Position numbers and translations under genes: made by a program. This document shows, piece by piece, positions 8,503 through 18,080 of a stretch of 64,000 nucleotides of DNA. This DNA is from Hydrogenovibrio sp. 3SP14C1 (GTDB lineage: Bacteria; Pseudomonadota; Gammaproteobacteria; Thiomicrospirales; Thiomicrospiraceae). Below the pieces are notes generated by a model that saw only the letters and a program-made list of their open reading frames with translations, was not told where the DNA came from and did not search any database. How positions within the stretch are numbered: position 1 is the first letter of the stretch; each line of letters starts with the position of its first letter. The stretch lies in NCBI RefSeq assembly GCF_029625905.1, contig NZ_JARTLM010000010.1, positions 62,001-126,000 on the forward strand, read 5' to 3'.

Positions 8503-9462
8503 CTACACCGGAAAAGAAATAATCAATGATGCAAAACGGAAAATGTCCTCCGTTTGCTCTCGATAAAACTTACCAAAAGAACTGCCAGAAAATACCACTG
8601 AAACCTCATTATAAACAAAGCCAGCGCCATACTGCACCGATGGAATCAAATCATTTGCGGGTTTCAGTGAAGTTTTTTCATCGACAAATAAACGTCCATC
8701 TCGAAAAGCGTTGTAGGCTTCATATCGAGCCGAGGCATCAACAAAAATCAACCAACCAAATCCTTTTTCCGGAGCGACAATATGATTTAAGCGGTTAAAA
8801 CTCATTACCGCTTTCATATCAACACCGTATTGCATACCGACTCCGGCTGCGGCATAAATTTGGGGCGACCCGACCACGCCAGATAAAGAATGCACAAGCC
8901 TGAAGCGTTCATCTTTTGTGGTAAAAACAGTATGTCTATTTTCAAATCCAACTTGCAGTGTCGGTTGATCAGGCACTTGTCTATCCCAACCTGAAGCGTT
9001 GTCATTTCCAATTACCTGATGAATGGCATTTTGAATTTGTCGCCCACCGCTACTCGGGCCAATCCAACCGGCTCGAAAATCGAGAATGGATTGATTCTTT
9101 CCATACCAATAAAAGCGACGCCAGTCGACATGAGTCCAAGCGGAGTTGCTGACGGTTTCATTGCCGTGTTCGGTTTTTTGTTGCAACGTATAAAGCTCCG
9201 TACCCACCGTTAATTGGTCGGCTTGCTTGTAACCGGCAATGTTTTTATCCGGCAAAAGTCCTTCAAAAGGGGAAATCAATGCATCAACGAGCGCAATTTG
9301 ATCGTCTGTCCAGCGAACTACAAAGCCGCCGGTATACTGTCGATCGGTACCAAATACAACGTCATTATCTAACTGAACAGTGATTTGACCGGCAGAGACT
9401 GAAGAAGCCATCAGGCCTGTACTGATAAAAGTTAACGAGACAATGAGCGTGCGCCAGATCAT
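8503..9462 (-). CDS. lpxR: LpxR-family lipid A 3'-O-deacylase
   Basis: LpxR is an outer-membrane beta-barrel that removes the 3'-acyloxyacyl group of lipid A. A signal peptide ends near SSVSAG. After it comes the family signature DNDVVFGTDRQYTGGF. The block GWIGPSSGGRQIQNAIHQ holds the conserved histidine equivalent to the catalytic one. The protein ends in a hydrophobic residue after alternating strands (LIISFPV), as expected for BamA-dependent barrels. I use the ATG at 9460-9462, six bases from AAGG; an ATG two codons upstream abuts that site. It follows the TauE/SafE gene on the same strand with little spacing. Confidence 0.82.
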   Translation of the reverse strand: MIWRTLIVSLTFISTGLMASSVSAGQITVQLDNDVVFGTDRQYTGGFVVRWTDDQIALVDALISPFEGLLPDKNIAGYKQADQLTVGTELYTLQQKTEHGNETVSNSAWTHVDWRRFYWYGKNQSILDFRAGWIGPSSGGRQIQNAIHQVIGNDNASGWDRQVPDQPTLQVGFENRHTVFTTKDERFRLVHSLSGVVGSPQIYAAAGVGMQYGVDMKAVMSFNRLNHIVAPEKGFGWLIFVDASARYEAYNAFRDGRLFVDEKTSLKPANDLIPSVQYGAGFVYNEVSVVFSGSSFGKFYREQTEDIFRFASLIISFPV

Positions 9463-9473
9463 CAGCATCCTTT

Positions 9474-10238
9474 CTAGAAAAGGGATGGCATATTTTTGTA
9501 TAAAATATACGCCCCCATTATGACCAAGAAAATCGCAAAGATGCGCTTCAGCATCGCTTGATCAACACGGCTACTCACACGATGACCGAGCCACCCCCCT
9601 ACAATACCAATGGCAGAGAACATACCAATAATATGCCAGTCAATCGACAAAGACAGCGACTCCAAAACATGCAGATATTCATAAAACCCGACAAAAGATT
9701 TAGCGGCAATAATCACCAAACTGGTTCCAACCGCCAAACGCATGGACAAACCACCGAGCAATACCAATGCGGGAATAATCAGAAAACCACCGCCGACACC
9801 AACCAGCCCTGTCACGGCACCTACTGCTAACCCATCTAAAGCAATTTTATAAATAGCACGTTGTTGCGTTGAATCCTCTCCATCAAGCTTCACCGGTCTA
9901 AACATCAGGTAAGCGGCTGACAACAATAACGCGGCAAAAATTAACATTTGCACAGCGCTTGAAACATAATGCGCGCCCCAAGCTCCCATAAAGGCACCTA
10001 ACATACCAGGAATCCCAAAAATAAAGACCGTTCGCCATTTCACCAACCCTTGTCTAGCATACGGCAGTGCCGAAAAGACACTGATGATACCAACAATCAT
10101 CAAGGAGCCAGCAATAGCGACTTTTGGGTCTTGACCCACCACATAAACCAAGACGGGCACCGTTAAAATAGAACCACCAGAGCCTAATAAACCAAGACTT
10201 AAACCAATAAAGAGCGCACCAATCCAAGCTAAAATCAT
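9474..10238 (-). CDS. TauE/SafE-family permease
   Basis: The 254-residue membrane protein has about eight hydrophobic helices in two repeated halves. Glycine-rich motifs [18 protein letters not shown] near the start and [18 protein letters not shown] in the second half are the TauE/SafE signature. The family moves anions such as sulfite, sulfonates or sulfoacetate across the inner membrane. In a sulfur oxidiser, sulfite export or sulfite/thiosulfate movement is plausible but not shown. Its start codon overlaps the trmA stop (ATGA), so it is translated from a trmA transcript. Confidence 0.85.
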   Translation of the reverse strand: MILAWIGALFIGLSLGLLGSGGSILTVPVLVYVVGQDPKVAIAGSLMIVGIISVFSALPYARQGLVKWRTVFIFGIPGMLGAFMGAWGAHYVSSAVQMLIFAALLLSAAYLMFRPVKLDGEDSTQQRAIYKIALDGLAVGAVTGLVGVGGGFLIIPALVLLGGLSMRLAVGTSLVIIAAKSFVGFYEYLHVLESLSLSIDWHIIGMFSAIGIVGGWLGHRVSSRVDQAMLKRIFAIFLVIMGAYILYKNMPSLF

Positions 10239-11359
10239 TTGGGTTTCCTTTTTAAAAATACACCGCTTTCAATATGATGAGTATAAGGGAACTGGTCAAA
10301 TAAAGCTGTTTCCATCACTTCATGCGTTCGTTTAATTGCTTCCAGGTCAACTGCCAAGGTCTCTGGGTTACAAGAGATATAGATAATATACTCAAATTCG
10401 GTCACCATTTGGCGAGTCAAATCATCAAGCCCTGAACGTGGCGGATCGACAAAAATCGTATTAAAGTCATAAGCCTTTAAATCAATATCTTTTAATCGAA
10501 AAAACGATGTTCCTTGCAACGCGGCTGAAATTTCTTCGGCTGCCATTTTCACAACCGTCACATTCTCGACCTGATTGGCATCCATATTGAACTGCGCCGA
10601 TGCCACGGAAGTTCTGGAAATCTCGGTGGCCAATACACGATGAAACCGATCTGACAAGGCAATTGAAAAATGACCATTCCCGCAATAGAGTTCGATAAGA
10701 TCTTTTTGTCGGTCGGGATTTGCTTTCGCCGCCATTTTGCGAGCCCAATGCAACATATTCTGAGCCATTTTGGCATTCGGTTGAGTAAAACTGTTTTCAA
10801 TCTGCTGGTAAGTAAAGATTTGATCATCTACCTGAAGTTTTTCGACAACATAGTCCTTATCCAAGCAAATCTTTTGTTTACGGGCGCGACCAATCACATG
10901 AGTAATCGGCAACCGATCTCGCAAAGCATTCGCCGCTCCAACCCAAGCAACATCATCCTCAACCCCCGTATCGGTTTTTTCTTGTAAGGATTTTCGATAA
11001 ATTAACGTCACCAGCATTTCGCCGCTCAGTGTTGCTAAGAAATCCACTTGAAATAATTTCTGTCTTAAAACAGGGATTTGTTCAATGTCAGTCATCAATT
11101 TAGGCATTAACGTTGCAATCGACTCCAACGCCATAGGACAGTTTTGGATAATCACTTTTTCTTTGCTGGTTTGATCAAACATAATGTAATTGGATTGATC
11201 ACCTTCATGCCACACCCTAAACTCGGCGCGAGCACGATAATGTTCTGGGTCAGAAGCAAATGCTTCAAAATTCGGTAAATCCCCCAGCAACTGCTCTAAA
11301 CGGTGGTTTTTTTCCGCGAATTGCTCCGCGTAAGTCTCAGGATAGGTTTGGCACAACAT
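10235..11359 (-). CDS. trmA: tRNA (uracil-54-C5)-methyltransferase
   Basis: TrmA makes ribothymidine at position 54 of tRNA. The 374-residue protein (E. coli 366) shows the SAM motif [16 protein letters not shown] around residue 215, [11 protein letters not shown] around residue 307, and YISCNPETL with the nucleophilic cysteine around residue 332. These are diagnostic of the TrmA/RlmD group, and the absence of an N-terminal TRAM domain and the length favour TrmA. It heads a probable trmA-tauE-lpxR transcript. Confidence 0.93.
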   Translation of the reverse strand: MLCQTYPETYAEQFAEKNHRLEQLLGDLPNFEAFASDPEHYRARAEFRVWHEGDQSNYIMFDQTSKEKVIIQNCPMALESIATLMPKLMTDIEQIPVLRQKLFQVDFLATLSGEMLVTLIYRKSLQEKTDTGVEDDVAWVGAANALRDRLPITHVIGRARKQKICLDKDYVVEKLQVDDQIFTYQQIENSFTQPNAKMAQNMLHWARKMAAKANPDRQKDLIELYCGNGHFSIALSDRFHRVLATEISRTSVASAQFNMDANQVENVTVVKMAAEEISAALQGTSFFRLKDIDLKAYDFNTIFVDPPRSGLDDLTRQMVTEFEYIIYISCNPETLAVDLEAIKRTHEVMETALFDQFPYTHHIESGVFLKRKPK

Positions 11360-11519
11360 GGCTTATGATTTCTTATCGTTATAAAAGGCGTGACATTAAC
11401 GGCAAATTATAACAAACCCCACCGCAACAATAAATCGACTAAAGCATTTATCCCAACGCTGTCGCCAGCAACAAACCAAAACAGACACCCGATGATGACG
11501 TTATTTCCCTTAAAAATAA

Positions 11520-11529
11520 CCAGGCCTGG
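11520..11529. repeat. CCAGGCCTGG palindrome copy 2 (intergenic, upstream of metH)
   Basis: An exact copy of the dispersed palindrome in the region between divergent trmA and metH. A-rich sequence lies on the left (TTAAAAATAA) and T-rich on the right (CATTTTTT), the same flank pattern as other copies. It is about 120 bp upstream of the metH start. Confidence 0.95.
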
Positions 11530-11605
11530 GCATTTTTTCCAAAAAACCTTAATAAAAGCAGAGGATTTAAGCCTTCGACTCCTTATGATGCGCTGGTTTG
11601 AATTA

Positions 11606-11614
11606 TGTTAAAAT
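11606..11614 (+). promoter_or_regulatory. Candidate extended -10 promoter of metH
   Basis: TGTTAAAAT at 11606-11614 reads as an extended -10 (TG then TAAAAT) 32 bases before the metH ATG. A matching -35 is weak. The short leader leaves no room for a cobalamin riboswitch downstream of this promoter. Confidence 0.4.
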
Positions 11615-11645
11615 ATCGCTTTTTCATTGCCTTAGAAGAAGTGTT

Positions 11646-14600
11646 ATGTCCGAATTTGAAAATCGCCCAACCAGAATTGCTCAATTAAGAAGTTTACTCA
11701 GCCAGCGTATCGTGGTGCTGGATGGAGCAATGGGGACGATGGTTCAAGACCTAAAACTCAGCGAAGAAGACTTTCGCGGAGAACGCTTTTCCGACTATCA
11801 CATGGATATCAAGGGCAATAATGATATCTTGGCCATGACACAGCCCACAATGATTCGGGATATTCACTTGGCGTTTTTACGCCAAGGGGCAGACATCATT
11901 GAAACGAATTCTTTCAATGCCACCACCATTGCTCAAGCCGACTATGACATGCAGGACATCGTCACCGAACTTAATATCGCCGCGGCAACCGTCGCCCGAG
12001 AAGCTTGTGAAATCGCTGAAAAAGAAGATGGAAAGCCCCGTTTCGTGGCCGGCGTGCTGGGACCAACAAATCGAACTGCCTCGATTTCACCAGACGTAAA
12101 TGATCCTGGTAAACGAAACACCCATTTTGACGAGTTAGTGACTGCTTACAAGCAAGCCACACATGCCCTATTAGAAGGGGGCACCGATGTTATCCTGATC
12201 GAAACTATTTTTGATACTCTGAATGCCAAAGCCGCTATTTTTGCGGTAAAGGACGTTGAGGAAGAAATCGGTTACGAAGTACCCATTATGCTTTCCGGCA
12301 CAATCACCGATGCCTCTGGCCGCACTCTTTCAGGGCAAACCACCGAAGCGTTTTATAACGCCATTGCTCATGCCCAGCCTTTATCAATTGGTTTAAATTG
12401 TGCCTTAGGGCCACAAGAACTTCGTCAGTATGTAGAAGAACTTAGCCGTGTCTGCGAGACCTATGTTTCCGTGCATCCAAATGCCGGCCTTCCGAACGAA
12501 TTTGGAGAGTACGATGAAACTCCTGAGCAAATGGCGCACGAAATTGCCATTTGGGCTGAAAAAGGCTGGTTAAATATAATCGGTGGTTGTTGCGGCACCA
12601 CGCCAGATCATGTCGAAGCCATGGCGAACGCTGCATTAGCGCACCCTGCCCGTGCCTTGCCTAAAATTGCGCCTGCTTGCCGTTTATCCGGTCTGGAGCC
12701 ACTCAACATAGATGACAATAGTTTGTTTGTAAATGTTGGGGAGCGTAATAATGTCACTGGATCCGCTAAATTCAAGCGCTTGATTATCGAAGAAAACTAC
12801 AACGAAGCCATTGATATTGCGGTGAAACAAGTGGAAGACGGCGCTCAAATCATCGATGTCAATATGGATGAAGGGATGTTGGACGCAAAAGCCTGTATGG
12901 TGAAATTTTTGAACCTGCTGGCTTCCGAGCCTGAAGCCTCTCGTGTTCCGATTATGATTGACTCCTCTAAATGGGAGGTGATTGAAGCCGGCTTAAAATG
13001 CATCCAAGGCAAAGGCGTAGTGAATTCCATTTCGTTGAAGGAAGGTGAAGACGCCTTTATCCAGCAAGCCAAGCTGGTCAAAAAATATGGCGCCGCGGCC
13101 ATTGTGATGGCTTTTGACGAAGACGGCCAGGCCGACACCCTAAAGCGAAAAATTGAAATTTGTGAACGTTCTTATAATGTTCTGACGCAAAAAGTGGGCT
13201 TTTTACCCCAAGACATCATTTTTGATCCTAACATCTTCGCCGTCGCGACCGGGATTGAAGAGCATAATAACTATGGTCTGGACTTTATCAATGCGGTCAC
13301 CTGGATCAAACACAACCTGCCTTATGCGAAAATTTCCGGTGGGGTGTCCAATGTCTCTTTCTCTTTCCGTGGCAATAACCCGGTACGAGAAGCCATTCAC
13401 TCGGTCTTTTTATACTATGCCATCAAAGAAGGCATGGATATGGGGATCGTGAATGCCGGCCAAATGGCGATTTATGACGATCTGCCGGAAAAACTGCGTG
13501 TGGCGGTTGAGGACGTCATCCTCAATAAAGACCCTGACACGGGAGAACGTTTATTGGAAGTGGCTGAAGAATACCGAGGCGACGGTCAAGCCGCTTCCAA
13601 AGTCACCGATACCGCTTGGCGCGAAACCACTGTTGAAAAACGATTGGAACATTCTTTGGTGAAAGGCATCACTGACTACATTGAAGCCGATACTGAAGAA
13701 GCCTATCAAAAGCTAGGCGCACCGATTAACGTGATTGAAGGACCATTAATGGACGGCATGAATGTCGTTGGCGATTTATTCGGCTCCGGGAAGATGTTTC
13801 TCCCTCAGGTGGTAAAATCGGCACGCGTCATGAAGCGCGCGGTGGCATACCTTGATCCGTATCTGGAAGCGGAAAAATCAGCCGGACAGGTTCAGGGGAA
13901 AATTGTCATGGCCACCGTTAAGGGCGATGTACACGATATCGGTAAAAACATTGTCGGCGTCGTGCTGCAATGTAATAACTTCGAAGTCATCGACTTGGGG
14001 GTCATGGTGCCTGCTGAAAAAATCCTCGACACCGCCATTGAACAAAATGCCAATGTCATCGGGCTATCAGGCCTCATCACCCCTTCTCTCGAAGAGATGG
14101 TCAATGTCGCCAAACTGATGCAGGAACGCGGCATGAACCTTCCTTTATTAATTGGCGGTGCCACTACATCCAAAGCACATACAGCCGTCAAAATCGAACC
14201 TCAGTATGATCACCCAGTGGTTTATGTAAAGGATGCCTCTCGTGCCGTTGGGGTCGCACAAAGCTTAATTTCAAATGATTTGAAAGAAACGTTTGCCGCT
14301 AAAATCAAAGCCGACTATGAACAAGTCCGAGAAGAACGTAAGGCTCGCGCCAAGCAGGTTAAACGTATCCCGATTAAGCAAGCTCGATTGAATCCGGCGT
14401 TAAATGACCAGGCCTGGGAGAATTACACACCGGTTAAGCCAAGCTTCCTCGGCACCAAAGTGCTTGAGAACTTCCCTTTGGAAAGACTGCTTGAACGCTT
14501 TGACTGGTCACCGTTCTTCCAATCCTGGGAACTGCATGGCCTTTATCCGAGAATTTTAGATGACAAAGTGGTGGGAGAAGAAGCGCGCAAAGTGTTTGCC

Positions 14601-15365
14601 GATGCCCAAGCATTACTGAAAACCATTATTGATGAAAAATGGCTGACGGCCAAAGCCGTGTATGGATTCTACCCCGCCAACCGCGTTGGGGATGATATCG
14701 AAGTCTACACAGATGAAAGTCGAACTGAAGTGCTTCATACCTTCCATCATTTACGTCAACAAGCCGAGAAAAAGCGTGGCGGTGCCAACAACTGTCTTTC
14801 AGACTTTATCGCACCCAAAGAAAGCGGTGTCGCGGACTATATTGGTTTCTTTGCGGTCACGGCGGGTATTGGTATTGAAGAACATATTACGCGCTTTGAG
14901 AAAGAATATGATGACTATCATTCCATTATGCTGAAAGCACTCGCGGATCGATTTGCTGAAGCCTTTGCCGAAACGTTGCATGAAATTGTTCGTAAGGAAG
15001 ATTGGGGCTATGCGCCCGATGAACAGCTTGAAAACGAAGACATCATTCGTGAACGCTATCAAGGTATTCGCCCAGCCGCTGGTTACCCTGCCTGCCCGGA
15101 TCATACCGAAAAAGGCATTCTCTGGGATTTAATCAAACCGGATGAGGCAATCGGATTGGAAATCACTGAAAGTTTTGCCATGACACCGACTGCCGCCGTT
15201 TCAGGAACCTATTTTGCCCACCCAGAATCGCGTTATTTCGGCGTCGGATCAATTGGTCGAGATCAAGTGGAAGACTATGCCGTTCGCAAAGGCTGGTCGA
15301 TTGAAGAAGCCGAAAAATGGCTGGCACCGAACTTAGGGTACGATCCTGAAGATTTTGCGAACTAA
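11646..15365 (+). CDS. metH: Cobalamin-dependent methionine synthase
   Basis: MetH moves a methyl group from methyltetrahydrofolate via cobalamin to homocysteine. The 1239-residue protein has all four modules. The homocysteine domain comes first (zinc ligands in GLNCALG and GGCCGTT). Then come the pterin-binding domain (from about residue 360) and the B12 domain with DVHDIGK near residue 760, whose histidine ligates cobalt. The C-terminal activation domain has [20 protein letters not shown] near residue 1135. I use the ATG at 11646; the frame stays open 16 codons upstream. One CCAGGCCTGG palindrome lies inside (14408-14417), reading as Q-A-W. Confidence 0.97.
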   Translation: MSEFENRPTRIAQLRSLLSQRIVVLDGAMGTMVQDLKLSEEDFRGERFSDYHMDIKGNNDILAMTQPTMIRDIHLAFLRQGADIIETNSFNATTIAQADYDMQDIVTELNIAAATVAREACEIAEKEDGKPRFVAGVLGPTNRTASISPDVNDPGKRNTHFDELVTAYKQATHALLEGGTDVILIETIFDTLNAKAAIFAVKDVEEEIGYEVPIMLSGTITDASGRTLSGQTTEAFYNAIAHAQPLSIGLNCALGPQELRQYVEELSRVCETYVSVHPNAGLPNEFGEYDETPEQMAHEIAIWAEKGWLNIIGGCCGTTPDHVEAMANAALAHPARALPKIAPACRLSGLEPLNIDDNSLFVNVGERNNVTGSAKFKRLIIEENYNEAIDIAVKQVEDGAQIIDVNMDEGMLDAKACMVKFLNLLASEPEASRVPIMIDSSKWEVIEAGLKCIQGKGVVNSISLKEGEDAFIQQAKLVKKYGAAAIVMAFDEDGQADTLKRKIEICERSYNVLTQKVGFLPQDIIFDPNIFAVATGIEEHNNYGLDFINAVTWIKHNLPYAKISGGVSNVSFSFRGNNPVREAIHSVFLYYAIKEGMDMGIVNAGQMAIYDDLPEKLRVAVEDVILNKDPDTGERLLEVAEEYRGDGQAASKVTDTAWRETTVEKRLEHSLVKGITDYIEADTEEAYQKLGAPINVIEGPLMDGMNVVGDLFGSGKMFLPQVVKSARVMKRAVAYLDPYLEAEKSAGQVQGKIVMATVKGDVHDIGKNIVGVVLQCNNFEVIDLGVMVPAEKILDTAIEQNANVIGLSGLITPSLEEMVNVAKLMQERGMNLPLLIGGATTSKAHTAVKIEPQYDHPVVYVKDASRAVGVAQSLISNDLKETFAAKIKADYEQVREERKARAKQVKRIPIKQARLNPALNDQAWENYTPVKPSFLGTKVLENFPLERLLERFDWSPFFQSWELHGLYPRILDDKVVGEEARKVFADAQALLKTIIDEKWLTAKAVYGFYPANRVGDDIEVYTDESRTEVLHTFHHLRQQAEKKRGGANNCLSDFIAPKESGVADYIGFFAVTAGIGIEEHITRFEKEYDDYHSIMLKALADRFAEAFAETLHEIVRKEDWGYAPDEQLENEDIIRERYQGIRPAAGYPACPDHTEKGILWDLIKPDEAIGLEITESFAMTPTAAVSGTYFAHPESRYFGVGSIGRDQVEDYAVRKGWSIEEAEKWLAPNLGYDPEDFAN
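14408..14417. repeat. CCAGGCCTGG palindrome copy 3 (inside metH)
   Basis: An exact copy within metH, read as CAG GCC TGG (Q-A-W) in the linker between the B12 and activation domains, where sequence constraint on the protein is low. Confidence 0.95.
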
Positions 15366-15390
15366 TTCGGTTATCCTCGGAAACCAACAG

Positions 15391-16226
15391 TTAAATCGTT
15401 TGTTTTGAGGCCTCTGCAAGGGCTTCAAAATAAGGCGTTGCCAACCCTGGTTCTTCAACGTCCACAGCAATACTTTCGTAGCCTTGCGCGATTGTCAAAA
15501 GCTCACCATAAACGCCCTGTTCATCAACGAAACTTATTTTTATCGCATCATTGATAGGTAACTGTGACAAAAGCTCTTCCAACGCTTTTCCTATCAGGGT
15601 ATCCAGCAACGAAAAAAGTCCGGCTAAATAATAACTGTCAACATTCGTTAAGCCTTTATTTTGAGCTAATCGGCGCATAAAAATCGCTCGCACTCTTGCA
15701 AGATTAAACAGTTCAGGTAAACCATCGTTTAATGCCGCAAGCGACAACATCTTCGCCCACGACTGTACCCGCTTTAATCCAAACAAACGCATGACTTCTT
15801 TTAAACTGTAAAGCCGGCATTCTTGCATTTCGGTACTGCTCAGAAAATTTCATTAACTTATGTGACAACCCCACATCTTTTTCAATGACATTGACCAGCT
15901 CATCCAAGTTAATATTTTCATTCGCAATCTTTTCAAGTAACTGCATCAAATTCAATTGGTTCACACTGAGTTGCTACCCCGTGATAATTTAGAGCTTGGC
16001 AAATAAATACCCCTGAAAATAATCTGCTCCGGCGTTTTTACACGCGTCAAACATCTCTTTGCTTTCGGCTCGCTCAGCGACGATTTTTGCTTGGGTCACT
16101 TTTTTCACTTTATTAAACAACACCGGCAAGTTCTCTAATTTGACATACTGAACATCCAACTTAATCAAAGGCACCTGTTTTTGCTTAAAAATAAAATCAC
16201 CTAATGCAATGGTACAGCCATTTTAA
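15391..16226 (-). pseudogene. Decayed EAL-HDOD (YuxH-like) signalling gene
   Basis: Reading the minus strand from 16226, the C-terminal half of an EAL domain is recognisable: TIALGDF, then PLIKLDV, then KIVAERAES and DYFQGYLFAKL. An HDOD domain follows, with VNQLNLMQLL, DVGLSHKLM and, in another frame, YSLKEVMRLFGLKRVQSWAKM. Three in-frame stops interrupt it (TAA at 16224-16226, TAA at 15989-15991, TAG at 15977-15979). A frameshift near 15820-15830 separates the two HDOD parts. The first half of the EAL domain is missing. Intact EAL-HDOD proteins are about 400 residues and act in c-di-GMP signalling. The last 145 codons remain open to 15391, so the decay looks fairly recent. Confidence 0.8.
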
Positions 16227-16266
16227 ATAATGTCGTTTTGATCAAGCTTAAGATAGGAATCTAAAT

Positions 16267-16284
16267 TTTTACGTAAATTTTACG
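16267..16284 (+). promoter_or_regulatory. Candidate KdpE operator (tandem TTTTACG repeats)
   Basis: TTTTACG occurs at 16267-16273 and again at 16278-16284, 11 bp start to start, about one helical turn. OmpR-family regulators such as KdpE bind direct repeats with this spacing. The site is about 95 bp upstream of the kdpA start. Assignment to KdpE is inference from position. Confidence 0.4.
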
Positions 16285-16376
16285 CTTAACGCCTACGTTA
16301 CCAATAGAATTTTTATACCTCTTTCGTCTATTCTATAGCTACAAATTTAACATGTGCCTGGGAGGGGCGTGAAACC

Positions 16377-18059
16377 ATGAATGAAGTCATTCTTATTTAC
16401 TTAGTTACATTACTATTGGCATGGCCATTAGGGTTGTATATTGCACGAATTTATCAAACGGGTTCCGCGCCCTTGGATCGAGTTTTTTTACCGATTGAAA
16501 AAGGTGTTTACAAGCTGATGGGAGTCAATCCAAATGTTGATATGCATTGGAAGCACTACTTTAAGATTCTAATTATTTTTCATGCTTTTTTGGCCTTAGT
16601 GGTGTTTTTAATTCTACGGTTTCAGGGGCATTTATTTCTGAATCCCGACCAAATTCCAAACATGAGCTGGGACTTGGCTTTGCATACCGCCTTGTCTTTT
16701 TTAGGCAATGCGGATCAACAACATTATTCCGGGCAAGCACAACTGTCTCACTTAGCGCAAGGCACCGGGTTAGTCACCATGCAGTTTGTCGCACCCGCCG
16801 CCGGAATCGCGATTTTATTTGCGATTTTGCGTGTTCTGTTTAAAACGAAAGAAAACGTGGAACAGGGTCTGGTCGGAAATTTCTATCAAGATATGATCAG
16901 AGCCATTGTTCGATTGCTTATCCCTTTAGCCTTCATTCTATCCGTTATATTGACAAGCCAAGGGGTTCCGTCCAGTTATCAAGCAGCCGCACAAGTTGAA
17001 ACGCTTGAATCATCTGAAGAGCAAGCCATCCCGCTTGGCCCAGTAAGCCCAATGGTTGCCATTAAGCAACTGGGTACCAATGGTGGGGGTTGGTACGGTG
17101 CAAACAGTGCGGTTCCGCTTGAAAATCCAACCGCCATCAGTAACTTTTTTGAGGCGATGGCCATTATGCTCATTCCAATGGCCCTAGTGTTTGCTTTGGG
17201 GTATTTCTCAGGGCGGAAAAAACTGGCCACCGTGGTAATGGGCGTAATGCTCAGTTTGTCGGTTGTTTCGAGTTCTTTAGCGATCTACTCAGAAAACCAA
17301 CCCAATGCTGCGACGGCTGAATGGAGTCATCAAGCCAACATGGAGGGTAAAGAAGTACGCATCGGTGAAACCGCCACCGCGCTTTGGGGGGCTTGGGCCA
17401 CGCAAACGGGTAACGGTTCGGTCAATGGTATGCACGACAGCTTTAACCCAATCGGTGGGCTCGTGGTCATGAGTAATATGCTGGTTGGGGCTATTTTTGG
17501 CGGCATTGGATTTGGATTGGTTTTATTTTTAGCTTATATGATGTTGGCCGCTTTTTTAGGATCCTTATTGATTGGCCGAACGGCCAGCTTTATGAACAAA
17601 CCGCTTGAAGGCCATGAAATGAAACTGTTGGCCATGGTGTTCATGTTACAACCGTTCGTGTTATTGGTTTTTAGCGGCTTGACCTTAGCCATGCCCGCCT
17701 TGTCAGGCATTTCCAACCCAGGATATCACGGCGTCACACAAGTCATCTATGAATATACTTCGGCCTTTGCAACCAATGGCAGCGGCTTTGAGGGCTTGGG
17801 AGACGACAGTGTCTGGTGGAATTTGACCACGGCCGTGACCATTCTGTTAGGTCGGTTCGTGCCCATGTTTTTGGTTTTGGCAACGGTTGTCTCTTTGGTG
17901 TCTAAAAAAGCCACACCCAGTACGCGTGAATCCTTGCAAATCGAAACACCGACCTTTGCATTGGTCATCATCTTACTGATTGCATTTGCCTTCTTGAGCT
18001 ATCTACCCTTTATTGTGTTTGGGCCGATTGCCGAATGGGTCAGCTTAATTAATCATTAA
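16377..18059 (+). CDS. kdpA: K+-transporting ATPase subunit A
   Basis: KdpA is the channel-like subunit that selects and takes in K+ in the high-affinity KdpFABC pump. The 560-residue protein has the superfamily-of-K+-transporters repeats with filter segments such as LGTNGGGWYGANS near residue 230, TGNGSVNGMHD near residue 342 and ATNGSGFEG near residue 464. A GGAGGGG ribosome site lies upstream. It is the first gene of kdpABCDE. No kdpF-like small ORF was found before it. Expression is expected under K+ limitation via KdpDE encoded in the same operon. Confidence 0.97.
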   Translation: MNEVILIYLVTLLLAWPLGLYIARIYQTGSAPLDRVFLPIEKGVYKLMGVNPNVDMHWKHYFKILIIFHAFLALVVFLILRFQGHLFLNPDQIPNMSWDLALHTALSFLGNADQQHYSGQAQLSHLAQGTGLVTMQFVAPAAGIAILFAILRVLFKTKENVEQGLVGNFYQDMIRAIVRLLIPLAFILSVILTSQGVPSSYQAAAQVETLESSEEQAIPLGPVSPMVAIKQLGTNGGGWYGANSAVPLENPTAISNFFEAMAIMLIPMALVFALGYFSGRKKLATVVMGVMLSLSVVSSSLAIYSENQPNAATAEWSHQANMEGKEVRIGETATALWGAWATQTGNGSVNGMHDSFNPIGGLVVMSNMLVGAIFGGIGFGLVLFLAYMMLAAFLGSLLIGRTASFMNKPLEGHEMKLLAMVFMLQPFVLLVFSGLTLAMPALSGISNPGYHGVTQVIYEYTSAFATNGSGFEGLGDDSVWWNLTTAVTILLGRFVPMFLVLATVVSLVSKKATPSTRESLQIETPTFALVIILLIAFAFLSYLPFIVFGPIAEWVSLINH

Positions 18060-18080
18060 TATCAGAATCAGGAATACATT

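Noticed and set aside
11360..11645. Possible cobalamin riboswitch before metH
   Set aside because: No B12-box-like or adenosylcobalamin core could be read, and the likely promoter leaves a leader of about 25 bases.
12442..15104. Antisense ORFs of 60-100 codons inside metH
   Set aside because: They are frame shadows of a strongly coding gene, without ribosome sites or family resemblance.
15713..16174. Three separate small genes in place of one pseudogene
   Set aside because: The pieces are consecutive parts of one EAL-HDOD protein; the first two share a frame across stop codons, and the third is one frameshift away.
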